Position numbers and translations under genes: made by a program. This document shows, one piece after another, positions 10,777 through 21,776 of a stretch of DNA of 64,000 nucleotides. The stretch comes from Apium graveolens (lineage: Eukaryota > Streptophyta > Magnoliopsida > Apiales > Apiaceae). Location of the stretch: NCBI RefSeq assembly GCF_009905375.1, contig NC_133647.1, positions 1,736,001 through 1,800,000 of the forward strand. Reading direction: 5' to 3'. How positions within the stretch are numbered: the stretch's first letter is position 1; each line of letters begins with the position of its first letter. The notes below the pieces were generated by a model. The model was not told where the DNA came from, ran no database searches, and was given only the letters and a program-made list of their open reading frames with translations.

Positions 10777-13700
10777 ATGAACAAACCAGCAGCTTCGGGA
10801 GCAAGCAGGGCTGCTTCTAATAAGCCACCTACTGCGAGGACTTTCAACATGACAGTCCAGGATGCTATGAAAGATTCAGATGTGATAGCAGGTACCCTTT
10901 CTCTAAATTCAGTCAGTGCAAATGTTTTATTTGATTCGGGAGCAACTAAATCTTTTATATCAAAGGACCTTGCGCGTAAGTTAAGACTTAAGGCTGAACC
11001 CTTGATAGAACCCTTACAAGTAGAAATAGCCAATCATGAAATTATTCCTGTTAACCAGATTCACCCCGCCTGTGAGATAGGCATAGGGGAGCAATCTTTC
11101 AGTGTTGATCTGATTCCTTTTAAATTAGGGGAGTTTGATGTGATTTTGGGAATGGACTGGCTATCTAGCAACGATGCTCAGATAGACTGTAAAGGGAAGA
11201 AAGTTAAGTTAAATATCCCCGGGAAGAAAGAAGTTATATTTAGAGGAAAGAGGCAGACGCAGAAATTTTTGACTATGGCCCAGGCCAAAAGGATGCTACG
11301 AAAAGGAAGTGAGGCTTACCTAGCCTATGTGGTGGACACGCAGAAGGAGGTGCCCAACTTACAAGATATTCCAGTAGTCAACGAATTTGAAGATGTATTC
11401 CCACAAGACCTTCCGGGATTACCACCCGATAGAGTGATTGAATTTGCTATTGAGTTGGCCCCAGGGACGGCGCCAGTTTCAAAAGCACCTTACCGGTTAG
11501 CCCCGTTAGAAATGAAGGAATTAGCTATCCAATTGCAGGAACTCTTGGATAAGGGTATGATAAGACCCAGTGTGTCTCCGTGGGGAGCACCAGTTTTATT
11601 TGTTAAGAAGAAAGATGGGAGCATGAGGTTGTGCATAGACTATCGAGAGTTGAACAAGCTAACCATAAAGAATATGTACCCATTGCCTAGAATAGACGAT
11701 CTGTTCGACCAGCTAAAGGATGCTGTTTATTTTTCCAAGATCGACCTGAGAACTGGATATCACCAACTAAAGATTAAACCCGAAGATATTTCCAAGACAG
11801 CGTTCCGTACCAGGTATGGGCATTATGAGTTCTTGGTAATGTCCTTTGGATTAACCAACGCCCCAGCGGCTTTCATGGATTTAATGAATAGAGTATTTAA
11901 GAAGTACTTGGACAAGTGTGTGATAGTTTTTATCGATGATATTTTGATCTACTCAAGGACTGAGGCAGAACATGCAGAGCATTTGAGGATAGCTCTAGGA
12001 ATACTCAGAGATGAGCAGTTATATGCCAAATTCTCGAAGTGTGAATTCTGGCGGAATGAAGTACAGTTTTTAGGACATGTGATCAATAAAGAAGGAGTAT
12101 TGGTCGACCCCTCCAAGATAGAGGCGGTCTCAAATTGGGAAAGGCCAACCACACCCACAGAGGTAAGGAGTTTCATAGGATTGGCCGGCTACTATCGTAG
12201 ATTTGTACAGGACTTTGCGAAGATCGCAGCCCCTTTGACACGACTTACTCATAAGACAGAGAAGTTTGAATGGACGGAGAAATGCGAGAACAGTTTTCAG
12301 GAATTAAAGAAAAGGTTGATAACGGCTCCGGTATTGGCATTGCCGGACGGAAAAGGAGATTTTGTGATATATAGTGATGCGTCGTACAAAGGATTAGGAT
12401 GTGTGCTTATGCAGCACGGTAGAGTTATTGCGTATGCATCGAGACAATTGAAGGAATACGAGGTTAGATATCCTACTCATGACCTTGAGCTCGCGGCAAT
12501 AGTATTTGCTTTAAAAATTTGGAGGCACTACTTGTATGGAGAGAAGTGCGAGATTTTCACAGACCATAAGAGCCTCAAGTACATATTTACGCAGAAAGAG
12601 CTCAACATGCGCCAGAGGAGATGGTTAGAACTAATCAAGGACTATGATTGTGAGATTCTCTATCATCCAGGGAAAGCCAATGTGGTGGCTGATGCCCTTA
12701 GTAGAAAGAAAAGACTCAGAATGATAACGACTTCGGAAGAGTTGATAAGGGATTTTGAGAAAATGGAAATAGAAGTAAAGGTAACCGGAACCGGAACTGA
12801 AAAGCTTTTTGAGATCTCAATGCAGCCAGAGTTATTGGAAAAGATCAGATTGTGCCAGGAGGAAATAATGAATGAAGGCAGAGAGTCAATGACTAGAGAG
12901 GAGATCCATACTAAAAAAGATGATAAGGGGATAATGAGGTACTCCTACCGAATTTGGGTTCCGAATGTTCAAGAACTTAAAGATGAGATTTTGGATGAAA
13001 GCCATAGTTCAAGGTATTCCATTCACCCAGGAAGTACCAAGATGTATAGGGATTTGAAGGAATATTACTGGTGGCCCAACATGAAGAGGGACGTAGCAGA
13101 ATGGGTAAACAAGTGTTTGACTTGCCAAAGAGTAAATGCAGAGCACCAGAGACCCAGTGGACTTTTGCGACCCCTGGAGATTCCCGAATGGAAATGGGAA
13201 CGAATAGCGATGGATTTTGTTGTAGGCTTGCCAAGGACGAAAGCCAATTACGTCGCCATTTGGGTAATTATAGACCGACTGGCAAAGTCAGCTCATTTCA
13301 TTCCTATCAATGAGAGATACACAGTCGATAGACTGGTGGACATTTACCTTAAGGAAATAGTGACGCGACATGGAGTCCCAGCGTCCATTGTCTCAGACCA
13401 AGACCCCAGGTTCAACTCCAGATTTTGGAGGAGCTTTCAGGAGTGTGCGGGGACCAAGTTAAATATGAGTACCGCGTACCATCCCCAAACGGATGGACAG
13501 AGTGAAAGGACCATCCAGACACTAGAGGATATGTTGAGAGTCTGTGCAATAGACCTTAAAGGAAGTTGGGATGATCACTTGCCGTTGATCGAGTTTTCTT
13601 ATAACAATAGCTTTCATGCTAGCATCGGAATGCCGCCTTATGAGGCCCTGTACGGAAGAAGGTGTCGATCTCCCTTATACTGGGATGAAGTAGGAGAGCG

Positions 13701-14253
13701 GAAGATGCTCGGACCCGAAGTGGTCCAAAGGACCAAAGATATAGTGGATCTTATCAGAGGGCGACTTGTAGCAGCCCAAGACAGACAAAAGAAATATGCA
13801 GACCTAGCTCGAAAGGACAAGGAATATGAAGTAGGGGACTTAGTACTGCTGAAAGTATCCCCTTGGAAGGGATTAATGAGGTTCGGAAAGAAAGGAAAAC
13901 TAAGCCCAAGATACATTGGACCTTTTGAGATATTGAGACGGATTGGAAAGTTAGCTTACGAGCTAGCCCTACCCCCTAATTTGCAACAAGTTCATAATGT
14001 GTTCCATGTGTCAATGCTAAGGAGGTATCATCAGGATGCCAGGCACATAGTGGAGTACGAGCAGGTGGATATGCAGCCAAATCTAACTTACGTGGAGAAG
14101 CCAGTAAGGATTATGGATAAAAAGGAGCAGGTGCTTCGGAACAAAGTGATCAAGCTAGTCAGAGTACTATGGCAGAATCATAATGTGGAAGAATCAACTT
14201 GGGAACTAGAGAGCACAATGCTAGAAAAGTACCCCCATTTGTTTTCTGTTTGA
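10777..14253 (+). CDS. pol: E2 Pol polyprotein: protease, RT, RNase H, integrase, chromodomain-like tail
   Basis: Intact 1158-codon frame. Aspartic protease [10 protein letters not shown] at residues ~51-60 (Asp53); RT from ~225, with FIDDI placing the catalytic Asp pair at 387-388; RNase H with SDAS at ~533-536; integrase HHCC finger at ~740-785; DD(35)E core with MDFVVG (~812), SDQDPRF (~875) and the Glu of the SERTIQTLE region (~905). It ends with the [14 protein letters not shown] segment and a group II chromodomain-like tail (VEESTWELE). The frame is open upstream of the ATG through the third zinc knuckle, so translation is probably not initiated at 10777 but continues from Gag; it lies +1 relative to gag. 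This is the best-preserved pol in the window. SDQDPRF replaces the common SDRDPRF. Confidence 0.93.
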   Translation: MNKPAASGASRAASNKPPTARTFNMTVQDAMKDSDVIAGTLSLNSVSANVLFDSGATKSFISKDLARKLRLKAEPLIEPLQVEIANHEIIPVNQIHPACEIGIGEQSFSVDLIPFKLGEFDVILGMDWLSSNDAQIDCKGKKVKLNIPGKKEVIFRGKRQTQKFLTMAQAKRMLRKGSEAYLAYVVDTQKEVPNLQDIPVVNEFEDVFPQDLPGLPPDRVIEFAIELAPGTAPVSKAPYRLAPLEMKELAIQLQELLDKGMIRPSVSPWGAPVLFVKKKDGSMRLCIDYRELNKLTIKNMYPLPRIDDLFDQLKDAVYFSKIDLRTGYHQLKIKPEDISKTAFRTRYGHYEFLVMSFGLTNAPAAFMDLMNRVFKKYLDKCVIVFIDDILIYSRTEAEHAEHLRIALGILRDEQLYAKFSKCEFWRNEVQFLGHVINKEGVLVDPSKIEAVSNWERPTTPTEVRSFIGLAGYYRRFVQDFAKIAAPLTRLTHKTEKFEWTEKCENSFQELKKRLITAPVLALPDGKGDFVIYSDASYKGLGCVLMQHGRVIAYASRQLKEYEVRYPTHDLELAAIVFALKIWRHYLYGEKCEIFTDHKSLKYIFTQKELNMRQRRWLELIKDYDCEILYHPGKANVVADALSRKKRLRMITTSEELIRDFEKMEIEVKVTGTGTEKLFEISMQPELLEKIRLCQEEIMNEGRESMTREEIHTKKDDKGIMRYSYRIWVPNVQELKDEILDESHSSRYSIHPGSTKMYRDLKEYYWWPNMKRDVAEWVNKCLTCQRVNAEHQRPSGLLRPLEIPEWKWERIAMDFVVGLPRTKANYVAIWVIIDRLAKSAHFIPINERYTVDRLVDIYLKEIVTRHGVPASIVSDQDPRFNSRFWRSFQECAGTKLNMSTAYHPQTDGQSERTIQTLEDMLRVCAIDLKGSWDDHLPLIEFSYNNSFHASIGMPPYEALYGRRCRSPLYWDEVGERKMLGPEVVQRTKDIVDLIRGRLVAAQDRQKKYADLARKDKEYEVGDLVLLKVSPWKGLMRFGKKGKLSPRYIGPFEILRRIGKLAYELALPPNLQQVHNVFHVSMLRRYHQDARHIVEYEQVDMQPNLTYVEKPVRIMDKKEQVLRNKVIKLVRVLWQNHNVEESTWELESTMLEKYPHLFSV

Positions 14254-14286
14254 TTCCGGGACAGAATCCTTTTAAGGAGGGGAGAC
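14252..14286 (+). promoter_or_regulatory. E2 stem-loop and polypurine tract
   Basis: GATTC (14252-14256) pairs with GAATC (14264-14268) around loop GGGAC, with a C-A mismatch at the top of the stem. The stem begins inside the pol stop codon (14251-14253). The purine run 14273-14286 then abuts the LTR start TGTAATAACC. Confidence 0.8.
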
Positions 14287-17200
14287 TGTAATAACCCCAA
14301 AATTTTCAACTTTTTGTAACCCTTGTGAATAGTGTTTTAGCTGAATGAGAAAACTTTTCACGCCACACTATGTAGGGGTTCTGTTATGGATATTCTGGGA
14401 TATTATTAGTACTCTATGAAGTATATAAGTGTATGTAAAGATCGTCAGAATCCAATTCCGAACACTTTGGTTTTTCCCGGAAATCCACAAGATACGGAGA
14501 GAATTGAGTATAAGGTAACAGGATAAAAAGGATTTAAATTAAAGGATTATAATAGAGGATCATAAAAAGGAATATAATGTATTGAGAAAGGTTAAGGGAA
14601 CCTAAGTAATAAGATCCCGGGTGTGATCCTTCAAACGATAAACGAGAACGAAAGTTAAGCGAACCGTATAACAGATCAGCGGTCATTAGGCAAACGATTA
14701 GGAAGTTAATCAAAGGGATTAGTGGGAATGATGTCATCCAACCAATAGAAAGAGGACAAGGAAGGGAGGATGACATCATGAGGATGACATAAGCATGACA
14801 TGGGAAGGAAGGAGGTGTGGTAGCTTTGTAACCACACAATTTCAAGGGTAAGAAGGTAATTGACTAAATCAAATACAAAACAAGTCAACCAAGCCAAGTA
14901 AAAATCATTCTCATCAAAAATCAAAAAGCAACCAAGGCATTAGTTCTTCATTGCTCTCGGCTTTCTTACTTTTTAAAGGCAAGATTTTTCAAAATCCAAG
15001 ATCCAAGCTTCCTAAATTGGTAAGATAATTCCCTAATCATCTTCATGCTTAGTTAGGACTATATCATGAGTTTAAGCCATTAATTCTTTCTCAATCTTCT
15101 TCATTTAATCAAAGAAGAAGACAATGAATAGTGTTTTCAAGTTTTTAACTTGAACTTTTTCTCGTTTTTCTTGAAGATCCAAGCATTCTTAAGACTTCTC
15201 CAAGCTTCTTAAGGCTTCCTAGCTCCACCCACCACTTCAAGGAAGGTATACCATCTCCAAACCCTAGATTCCTATATATTATAAGATGATTTTGATTAGT
15301 GGGTTGATATTGTAGCTTGTTGTTATGATTTAGAGTTTGGGATTTGGAATGGTAGTGAAATGGAATGGTAATTGTTGTGGTTTTGATTTAAAGGAACTTA
15401 AGTATGATTAAAGTTAAGTTTAGGCATAAGTATGATTTATTAAATTGAATTGGTTGGGGTTGTTATGATGTGATAAGGATGGATGTTGGTTGTATGTTGG
15501 ATTTGAGGTTGGTTTGTGGTTGGTTTTGTATGGTTTAAAATTTGGAAATCGCGTAAACATAGCCGTCGTAACGTCCGATTTTCTTTGGACTGTTTTTGTG
15601 CATAGCATTAGGACCCGAGAACCCCCTGCTAGATTATGACCACTGCCATGTTTAGATAGCTCATGTTACGAGCTTCGTTTTGATATGTAGTTCGTTCGAT
15701 TCCGATGCACGGTTTAGGAGAAACGACCGTTTCAAGTAACGGCGTTTCACGAACGAAACTTTTTCCCTCGCCTTACTTTGAAACATAGGTTAAAGACCAA
15801 AAAGGGTTAATTAATGTATGAAACATTTATGGTAAGTGTGTTAGGCAGTTGGTAAGACATTCGCGAAGGAATCGCTTTAAAACTCGTAAAGGTTAAATTA
15901 TTAAAAATGGTGGAGCCGCGGGTACCCGAGTGACTTAAGCAAATCAGTGAGCGCAAAACAAGCGTTAGAGTCTAAGTTAGTTAAAGTATAGATTTACAAG
16001 TGATTTTGGTTTAATTCCAACTTACTTGTTGTTTATAGGATATCAGACTCGTCCCGAGCCTTTCTCACCCCCAAGTCGCTCAGGCAAGTTTTCTACCCGT
16101 TATACTGTTGTTGTGATGAATATATGTATATGCATTATCTTGCGATAGATGCATGTTGGTTAATTAGCAAATGTTGCGATATATTGAAGCATGATGATAT
16201 GGTATATATATGCATGCCTGTTTCGTATTCTTGATTTATATATCTGTTGGTTCAAATGCTTATTCGTTGCATAATACCTATGCTAGAGATAAGCGGTATT
16301 TGCGTATACCCTTAGTATAGCGACCCAAAGGTGGAAATATTTTCTAAAACCGGGAGTCGAGGATCCCGAGTAGATTTTGTATATGTGGATATATATATAT
16401 ATACTTATATATATATATGGTCATAGTTTTCAAAACTATTAATCGAATAAGGGTTATTCGATTACTTTAACTTTATTTTATTATTGAATATTATTTCGAA
16501 TATTATTCGAGGACTTATGACTCCTTTTATATTATTTATTGAATATTACTTGAATATTCATTCGAGAGCTTATGACTCAGTTTATATTATTTAATGAATA
16601 TTATTTGAATATTCATTTGAGGATCTATGACTCCGATTATTTGCTGAGATATATTCTGTATTTTATTAAAGAATAATGTTTCGATAATCAAACTTATTTT
16701 CGATTATTCAAATAAAGATAATACTTTCATATAAGTATATCTTTGGTTATTTAATACTCGTTTCAAGTATAAATTTTAATACTTCTACTTCAATTATTTT
16801 TATAAAGATTATTCTTTATGGGAATATTATTTAATTAATAATATTCAGTCATTTTCTAAATATTCTGGGGACTGATTTACTTCATTAAATCAGCTTTACT
16901 CCAAACACTCTATAAAGTGTTTTCGAGTCTTCAAAATGATTTTTAAAAGTTAGAGCGGATCCCAAAACTCATTTTTATATTTAAGATCTTCCTTTTTAAG
17001 GGGATTTAAATACTCGCTTAAAACCTGAGGGATCCGGCTCTGTGGTGTATTTTATATTCGCAACAAGGTTGCAGTTTTGGTAAATGAATTGATTACTTAC
17101 CCAACGTTCGGGAAGTAAGTCCATCTATTGAGTCGGTATAAGCAACATGGGCTCAGTGGGCGTCCATGATAGTGTAAGTGGCTCAGTGGGAGTCCATCAA

Positions 17201-18198
17201 ATGCATAAGTGGCTGAGTGGCAGTCCAGCATAGGTCCTAATGCGGCCAGGGTGATGACCAGTGGGGAATTCGTCCATCTACTAGTAGAAAAGGTTACTAA
17301 TGGGTATCTTTGCCTGATCAGCAAGATATCTGGTTTATGCCAAAATTCTTTTCCTTTCCAAAATTCATTGGATGTTTCAAACTCTGTTCATACTTTACAT
17401 AACAGAGGTTCCAGGAAATGTTTTAGAGATATATATATGTGGATATATATATATCGGGACTAAATAAAGTATCTCATAACTTTTTCATTCAATAATATTT
17501 CAAAGATTGAATCTATTCAAGTCTTAACTTGTGGTCTCATCTATGGGATGTTTTTCTTAAAACTTATAATACTTTGAACGGTGGTAGTTCAAGTAGCTTT
17601 ATAAATGATATAAGTGTGGTGAAGTATTGGTAACTTCATTCCTTGTTTTTACATTATATCTAGTAAGTAATTATCTTACACACGATAAAGATTCTAGTGA
17701 GTATCCATTTAGATACTTATATTATTGTTATCACTATGTATTATCTTGCGAGCTGTAAGGCTCACTCTTGCTTTATTTCTTCATCACACAACAACAGTTA
17801 GGAGAGATGGCCAGACTCCAGCAGACCCAGCGCAAGCGCGTGGGAAGCGCCCCGCGTCTTCCCGATGATGTTGTAGCTGCTATAGCTGCAGAGGTAGATC
17901 CATTGTAGTTCAGACCATCTACTTTTGAGAATCAAATTATGTATAATTATAACTTGTGGCAGATAATGGCAATTAACTGTAAATTATCAAGTAATCATTT
18001 TGGGTTGTAATAATTTTAATTGTGGATTCAAAGACTTGTACTTATTTCAATTTCATCTCTGAGACTATAACGGGTTGTGGTGTGTATTAGTATGGGGTCA
18101 CAGCATGAGGTTATTTATTATTAATTAAGTGAAGTGATATTGTGGAAAGAAAGACCGTGACAACCCGGATCCCCGACCCCGGATCTGGGGGTGTTACA
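14287..18198 (+). repeat. E2 3' LTR, complete
   Basis: Begins TGTAATAACCCC after the polypurine tract and ends GGGGGTGTTACA, giving TG...CA ends over about 3.9 kb. The U3 part matches the E1 LTR; the stretch 17116-17830 differs from both E1 and the 6286-7909 block and holds a 31-bp repeat. The last ~354 bp match 7910-8264. Confidence 0.92.
17148..17240 (+). repeat. Three-copy 31-bp minisatellite in E2 3' LTR
   Basis: Copies begin at 17148, 17179 and 17210, each containing TGGCTCAGTGGGAGTCCA or a close variant. It is absent from the aligned part of E1 and from 6286-7909, so it marks a distinct U5-side variant. Confidence 0.8.
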
Positions 18199-18975
18199 GA
18201 ATCCACCTGAAGACCCACCATTTTTCTGAAATCCATGTCGACGATCGGAAAATTCCTCTTCCCTTTTTCTTTTCTGATTTTGCATGTCTCATTTCTTGAG
18301 AAAGTCAGCCTGATGAAGCTCTTGATCTCTGGCACTGTCAACCAAGGTATCCATGGATGTATAGCGGTTAGAGATGATATGGTTATGGATTGAATTCTTC
18401 AATGCCCACATAAACTTCATGATTTTATCCGCTTCTGACCCAGCCACAGATCTCGCATAACCAGCTAACCTCTGAAATCTGACTTGAAAGTCTGCCACCG
18501 ACTCATCATCTCTCTGAGTAATACATTGATGCTCCCTTACATATTCCTCACTTATGCTGGCTGGAAAGTACCTCTGGTCAAACTGAGTTTTGAATACCTG
18601 CCAAGTAAGAGTATTTTCATAGCCAGGTGCATGCGAGGCTACCACAAACTTCCAACAAGTATTAGCATCACCCTCAAGACGATAAGTAGCAAATCGAGCC
18701 TTTTCCACCTCTGAACACTCCAAGACCCTGAAAATTTTCTCCATGTGATCTATCCAAGCTTCAGCATCAATGGGAGTCTTGGCCTCCTTAAAACAATTGG
18801 GTCTTTGCTTTATAAAACGATCAAACATAGTTTGACCATCTCGATCTTGCCCGTTAGCAGTGGGATTCTGTCCACGTTGAACTTCCCGCAACATCTCCAT
18901 AAAAGTACTCCTATCCATAACAATCTGCTAATTATCATTCCCCCCGGTATTTCGACTACTGCTACCTCTTGCCAT
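18199..18975 (-). pseudogene. gag: E3 second copy: gag N-terminal part, cut by E2
   Basis: Start ATG on the minus strand at 18975-18973 (MARGSSSRNTGG), about 138 bp from the primer-binding site. An in-frame TAG after ~15 codons precedes MDRSTFMEM. The capsid block AEAWIDHMEKIFRVLECSE matches the other copy at 25347-26195. A second stop at about 18289 is TGA where the sister copy has CGA (KKRDMQ), a C-to-T change at a CpG. At 18199 the gene ends abruptly at the end of the E2 LTR. Confidence 0.88.
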
Positions 18976-19113
18976 CCTGCAAAAAATTTTATGAGTGCAT
19001 AAACATATATATCACAAAATCATATCCAAATTTTTTTAAAAATACCCGTATGAAGTCAACCCAAAACTCACAGGTCAAATCCTAAAGGACAGTCTACAGA
19101 AACTATAACCTAA

Positions 19114-19125
19114 GCTCTGATACCA
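19114..19125 (-). promoter_or_regulatory. E3 primer-binding site (initiator tRNA-Met type)
   Basis: The minus strand reads TGGTATCAGAGC, four bases from the LTR end at 19130. It shows that the LTR at 19130-21741 is a 5' LTR for the gag on its left. Confidence 0.92.
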
Positions 19126-19129
19126 ACGT

Positions 19130-21741
19130 TGTAACACCCCACTTAAACAAGTAGATGCTACAAAAGCTAAGTCTTATTTATTAATGAAAGCAAAACAAGC
19201 TAAACATAATTTATTAAACTAATAAAAGTTCAAAATCTTCAAAATAAAGTTCTCTAACGAGATCCCAAATAATATGGAATAAAACATGTCCTTGACTTTA
19301 TTTTCAACTAGATAACAAGCTAAAATCTGGACATCACTCATCACACCCCCGCTTTACCCCCGATTACCTGTGGAAAGAAATAAATACGAGTGAGCCAAAT
19401 GCCCAGTACGAATATATCAATAAAAGGTAAAGCAAAAGAATATATTTGATTTTAGCAATTAGCAAAGAAGATGAGTAATAAGACAATAATTATTTAGAAT
19501 CAAGGAACAAACTAATCCAAACAAAATCAAAGAAATGGCTGAGAACAAGTAAGGTGGGTACTAATAAGGGCATCTTATAAAACCTCTGCTTGCTAGTAAA
19601 CACCAAGCAAAGCATAGTGCAAACAGTTCCTTCTCCGGTTATCCACAAGAAGGATAAAATAAAATGTATAAAACATTTCCCAAACAAACAAAATGATCAT
19701 GATCTTAATCATCCCTCATACCCCAGAGACATGCTCGTATACTCACAGCAATTATACGAGTTAGTGCCGAGAGCACCAAAGACTGCAAAAACTCCATGTG
19801 TCTCGTCTGTGATTTACCCACACAGATAAGTTTAAGAGCCCTAACAAATAGGTTACAAAGTTGTTTTCCAAGTAGTCAGAATGAGATGGATCCAATAAAT
19901 AAACAAAGAGTCAGCTATAATCTCAAGGAAAATATATGAGGGAGGGGTATACAAGGTGTAGCAAAAAGTCACAGTTTATAGAAATATAACTGAGGAGTAT
20001 AATGAAAAATGTATAGAATTTAATAAAAAGAAAGGGAATAGATATCCATACCTGGAATCAATCTAGATGTATTTAATAATGCTGACACAACTCCAATTCA
20101 ACCTCCAAATCAATCTATAATAAAAAAAATACATTTATAAATAGATGCTCACTATCTTTCTAAATGCTTAGCAATATAAAAATATAATTATATATGTATG
20201 CTCACTGTTGTGACAGTGACTACATATTAATAATACTTAATTAAACATGTAAAGTAATAACTAAATAGTTTATAAAATAATTTCATATATTTGTAAATTT
20301 TGTAACAGTGACAATAAAGTATAAGAATTTTAACATAACACTAAAATGCAGTTATTACCTTTTAAGGAAAATGCAACATAATAATAATAATAATTATAAC
20401 AACAATAATTATATGACTAACCTAATTATTTAATAATAAAAATTCCATAAATCTTAATTAATAATTGAGATTCTCATGTACTTTAACACATGCATAATTA
20501 TAATTAAACTAATGCCTCATATTTCATCAGTTAATATAATTATTTAACACCAATTTATTTTTACACAATTTCCTTATAACTTAAGTGATAAAATAAAATT
20601 ATAATTAATCATATACTAGAATGATACTCAATTAATCATGATATCATGAATTTATTAAAATTTATACTATTAAAACTCACCTACTTAATATGAATAAATA
20701 ATTTATAAAAAGAAGTACATATTCATATTGTTACAAATTTGATGAAATCATAAGTATTAATTCAAATAATTAAATTATGACTTACTTTGTACATTTAAAA
20801 TAGAAACTTAAAATTTTATTTTTATTTTTACATTCAAAATCTATGTTACACGTAAACAAATGATAACTTAGTAACAATATACACACCCATCAAATCAAAT
20901 ATATCACTTAATCTCAATAAGGAACAAATGGCCAAATTTGTAAAAATAGATCATGTTATTAGCAACACATGTGATCAACACACCTTCTCACCATAATTAT
21001 ATTATGTACTGATAAAACATTCAAAACTAACTAAAATGCACTAAAACTACACATAAATTATAAACATGAGGATGATAACAACTAACTAATCTAGTACATG
21101 CTAAAACAAATATAATAATAAATATGAGAAGTTAACTATTTATACATGTCTAAATATAAATAAAAACAAAGAGTAGTTGCACACCTTTATATATATAGTC
21201 AGAACTAAATGTATGGACTGGATATTGAATAACATGCACAGCTAAGCTGCCAAACCCAACACCTTTGATAAGAATCCAGAGATAAATTGACCGATTAATC
21301 TCCCCCAGACAAGATGATAGATTATCCTGCTATGCTAGACCACAAGCTCTTGGTATCCACTCTTGATTTTCAACCCTTCGTAAGCTATGTATAAGTGTAT
21401 GTTGTTCTACAGCTAATATAGATCATTTTTATTTGTGGATTTATATGACATAAGTTGTGTACATGACACTAGAGTGTAAATCTATTTATATAACAAGTGA
21501 CTCCACGACTTGTAACTAATGCCCACTAGTTTCTCCACGTCCAGGTAAAATAACTTCTTATCCAACTTATCATGTAACTTTCAAATTTTTAAAACTAACA
21601 GATATCTTAAAAATTCAAATTGTAGATAAACAGTTATCTAAGTTAAATAATATCTATATTTCAAAATTCAAAACTTTACTAATAAAATATATACTAATTA
21701 ATGCACCAAATAATGCACCAAATAAAATATGGGGTATTATA
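19130..21741 (-). repeat. E3 LTR, complete and shared by both copies
   Basis: In element orientation it runs from 21741 (TATAATACCCC) to 19130 (GGGGTGTTACA), about 2.6 kb and AT-rich. The start is TA rather than the usual TG, and the second copy at 27432 has the same TA. A TATA box (TATATAAATAG on the minus strand, 21482-21492) lies about 250 bp into the LTR. No coding sequence was seen. Confidence 0.85.
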
Positions 21742-21776
21742 TTCTCCCCCCTTAAAATAATTTCGTCCTCAAAATT
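21742..21776 (-). promoter_or_regulatory. E3 polypurine tract and stem-loop
   Basis: The minus-strand purine run (complement of ~21743-21756) abuts the LTR. Upstream, AATTT pairs with AAATT (21759-21763 with 21772-21776), extended by a U-G wobble in RNA sense, with loop GAGGAC. The pol stop TGA (21771-21769) lies in this element. Confidence 0.75.

Larger units (their letters stand above)
6286..18198 (+). mobile_element. E2: Ty3/Gypsy Tekay-type element with composite 5' LTR
   Basis: Plus-strand element: LTR material (6286-8264), tRNA-Met-type primer site (8269-8281), leader with ORF (8477-9130), gag (9542-10733), pol (10777-14253), polypurine tract (14273-14286) and full 3' LTR (14287-18198). 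The right end sits in the gag of E3: sequence resumes at GAATCCACCTGAAG, which matches 25503 onward. The left target-site copy is not visible because of the gap. The last ~354 bp of the 5' and 3' LTRs differ at only about four positions by eye, indicating fairly recent insertion. Confidence 0.92.
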
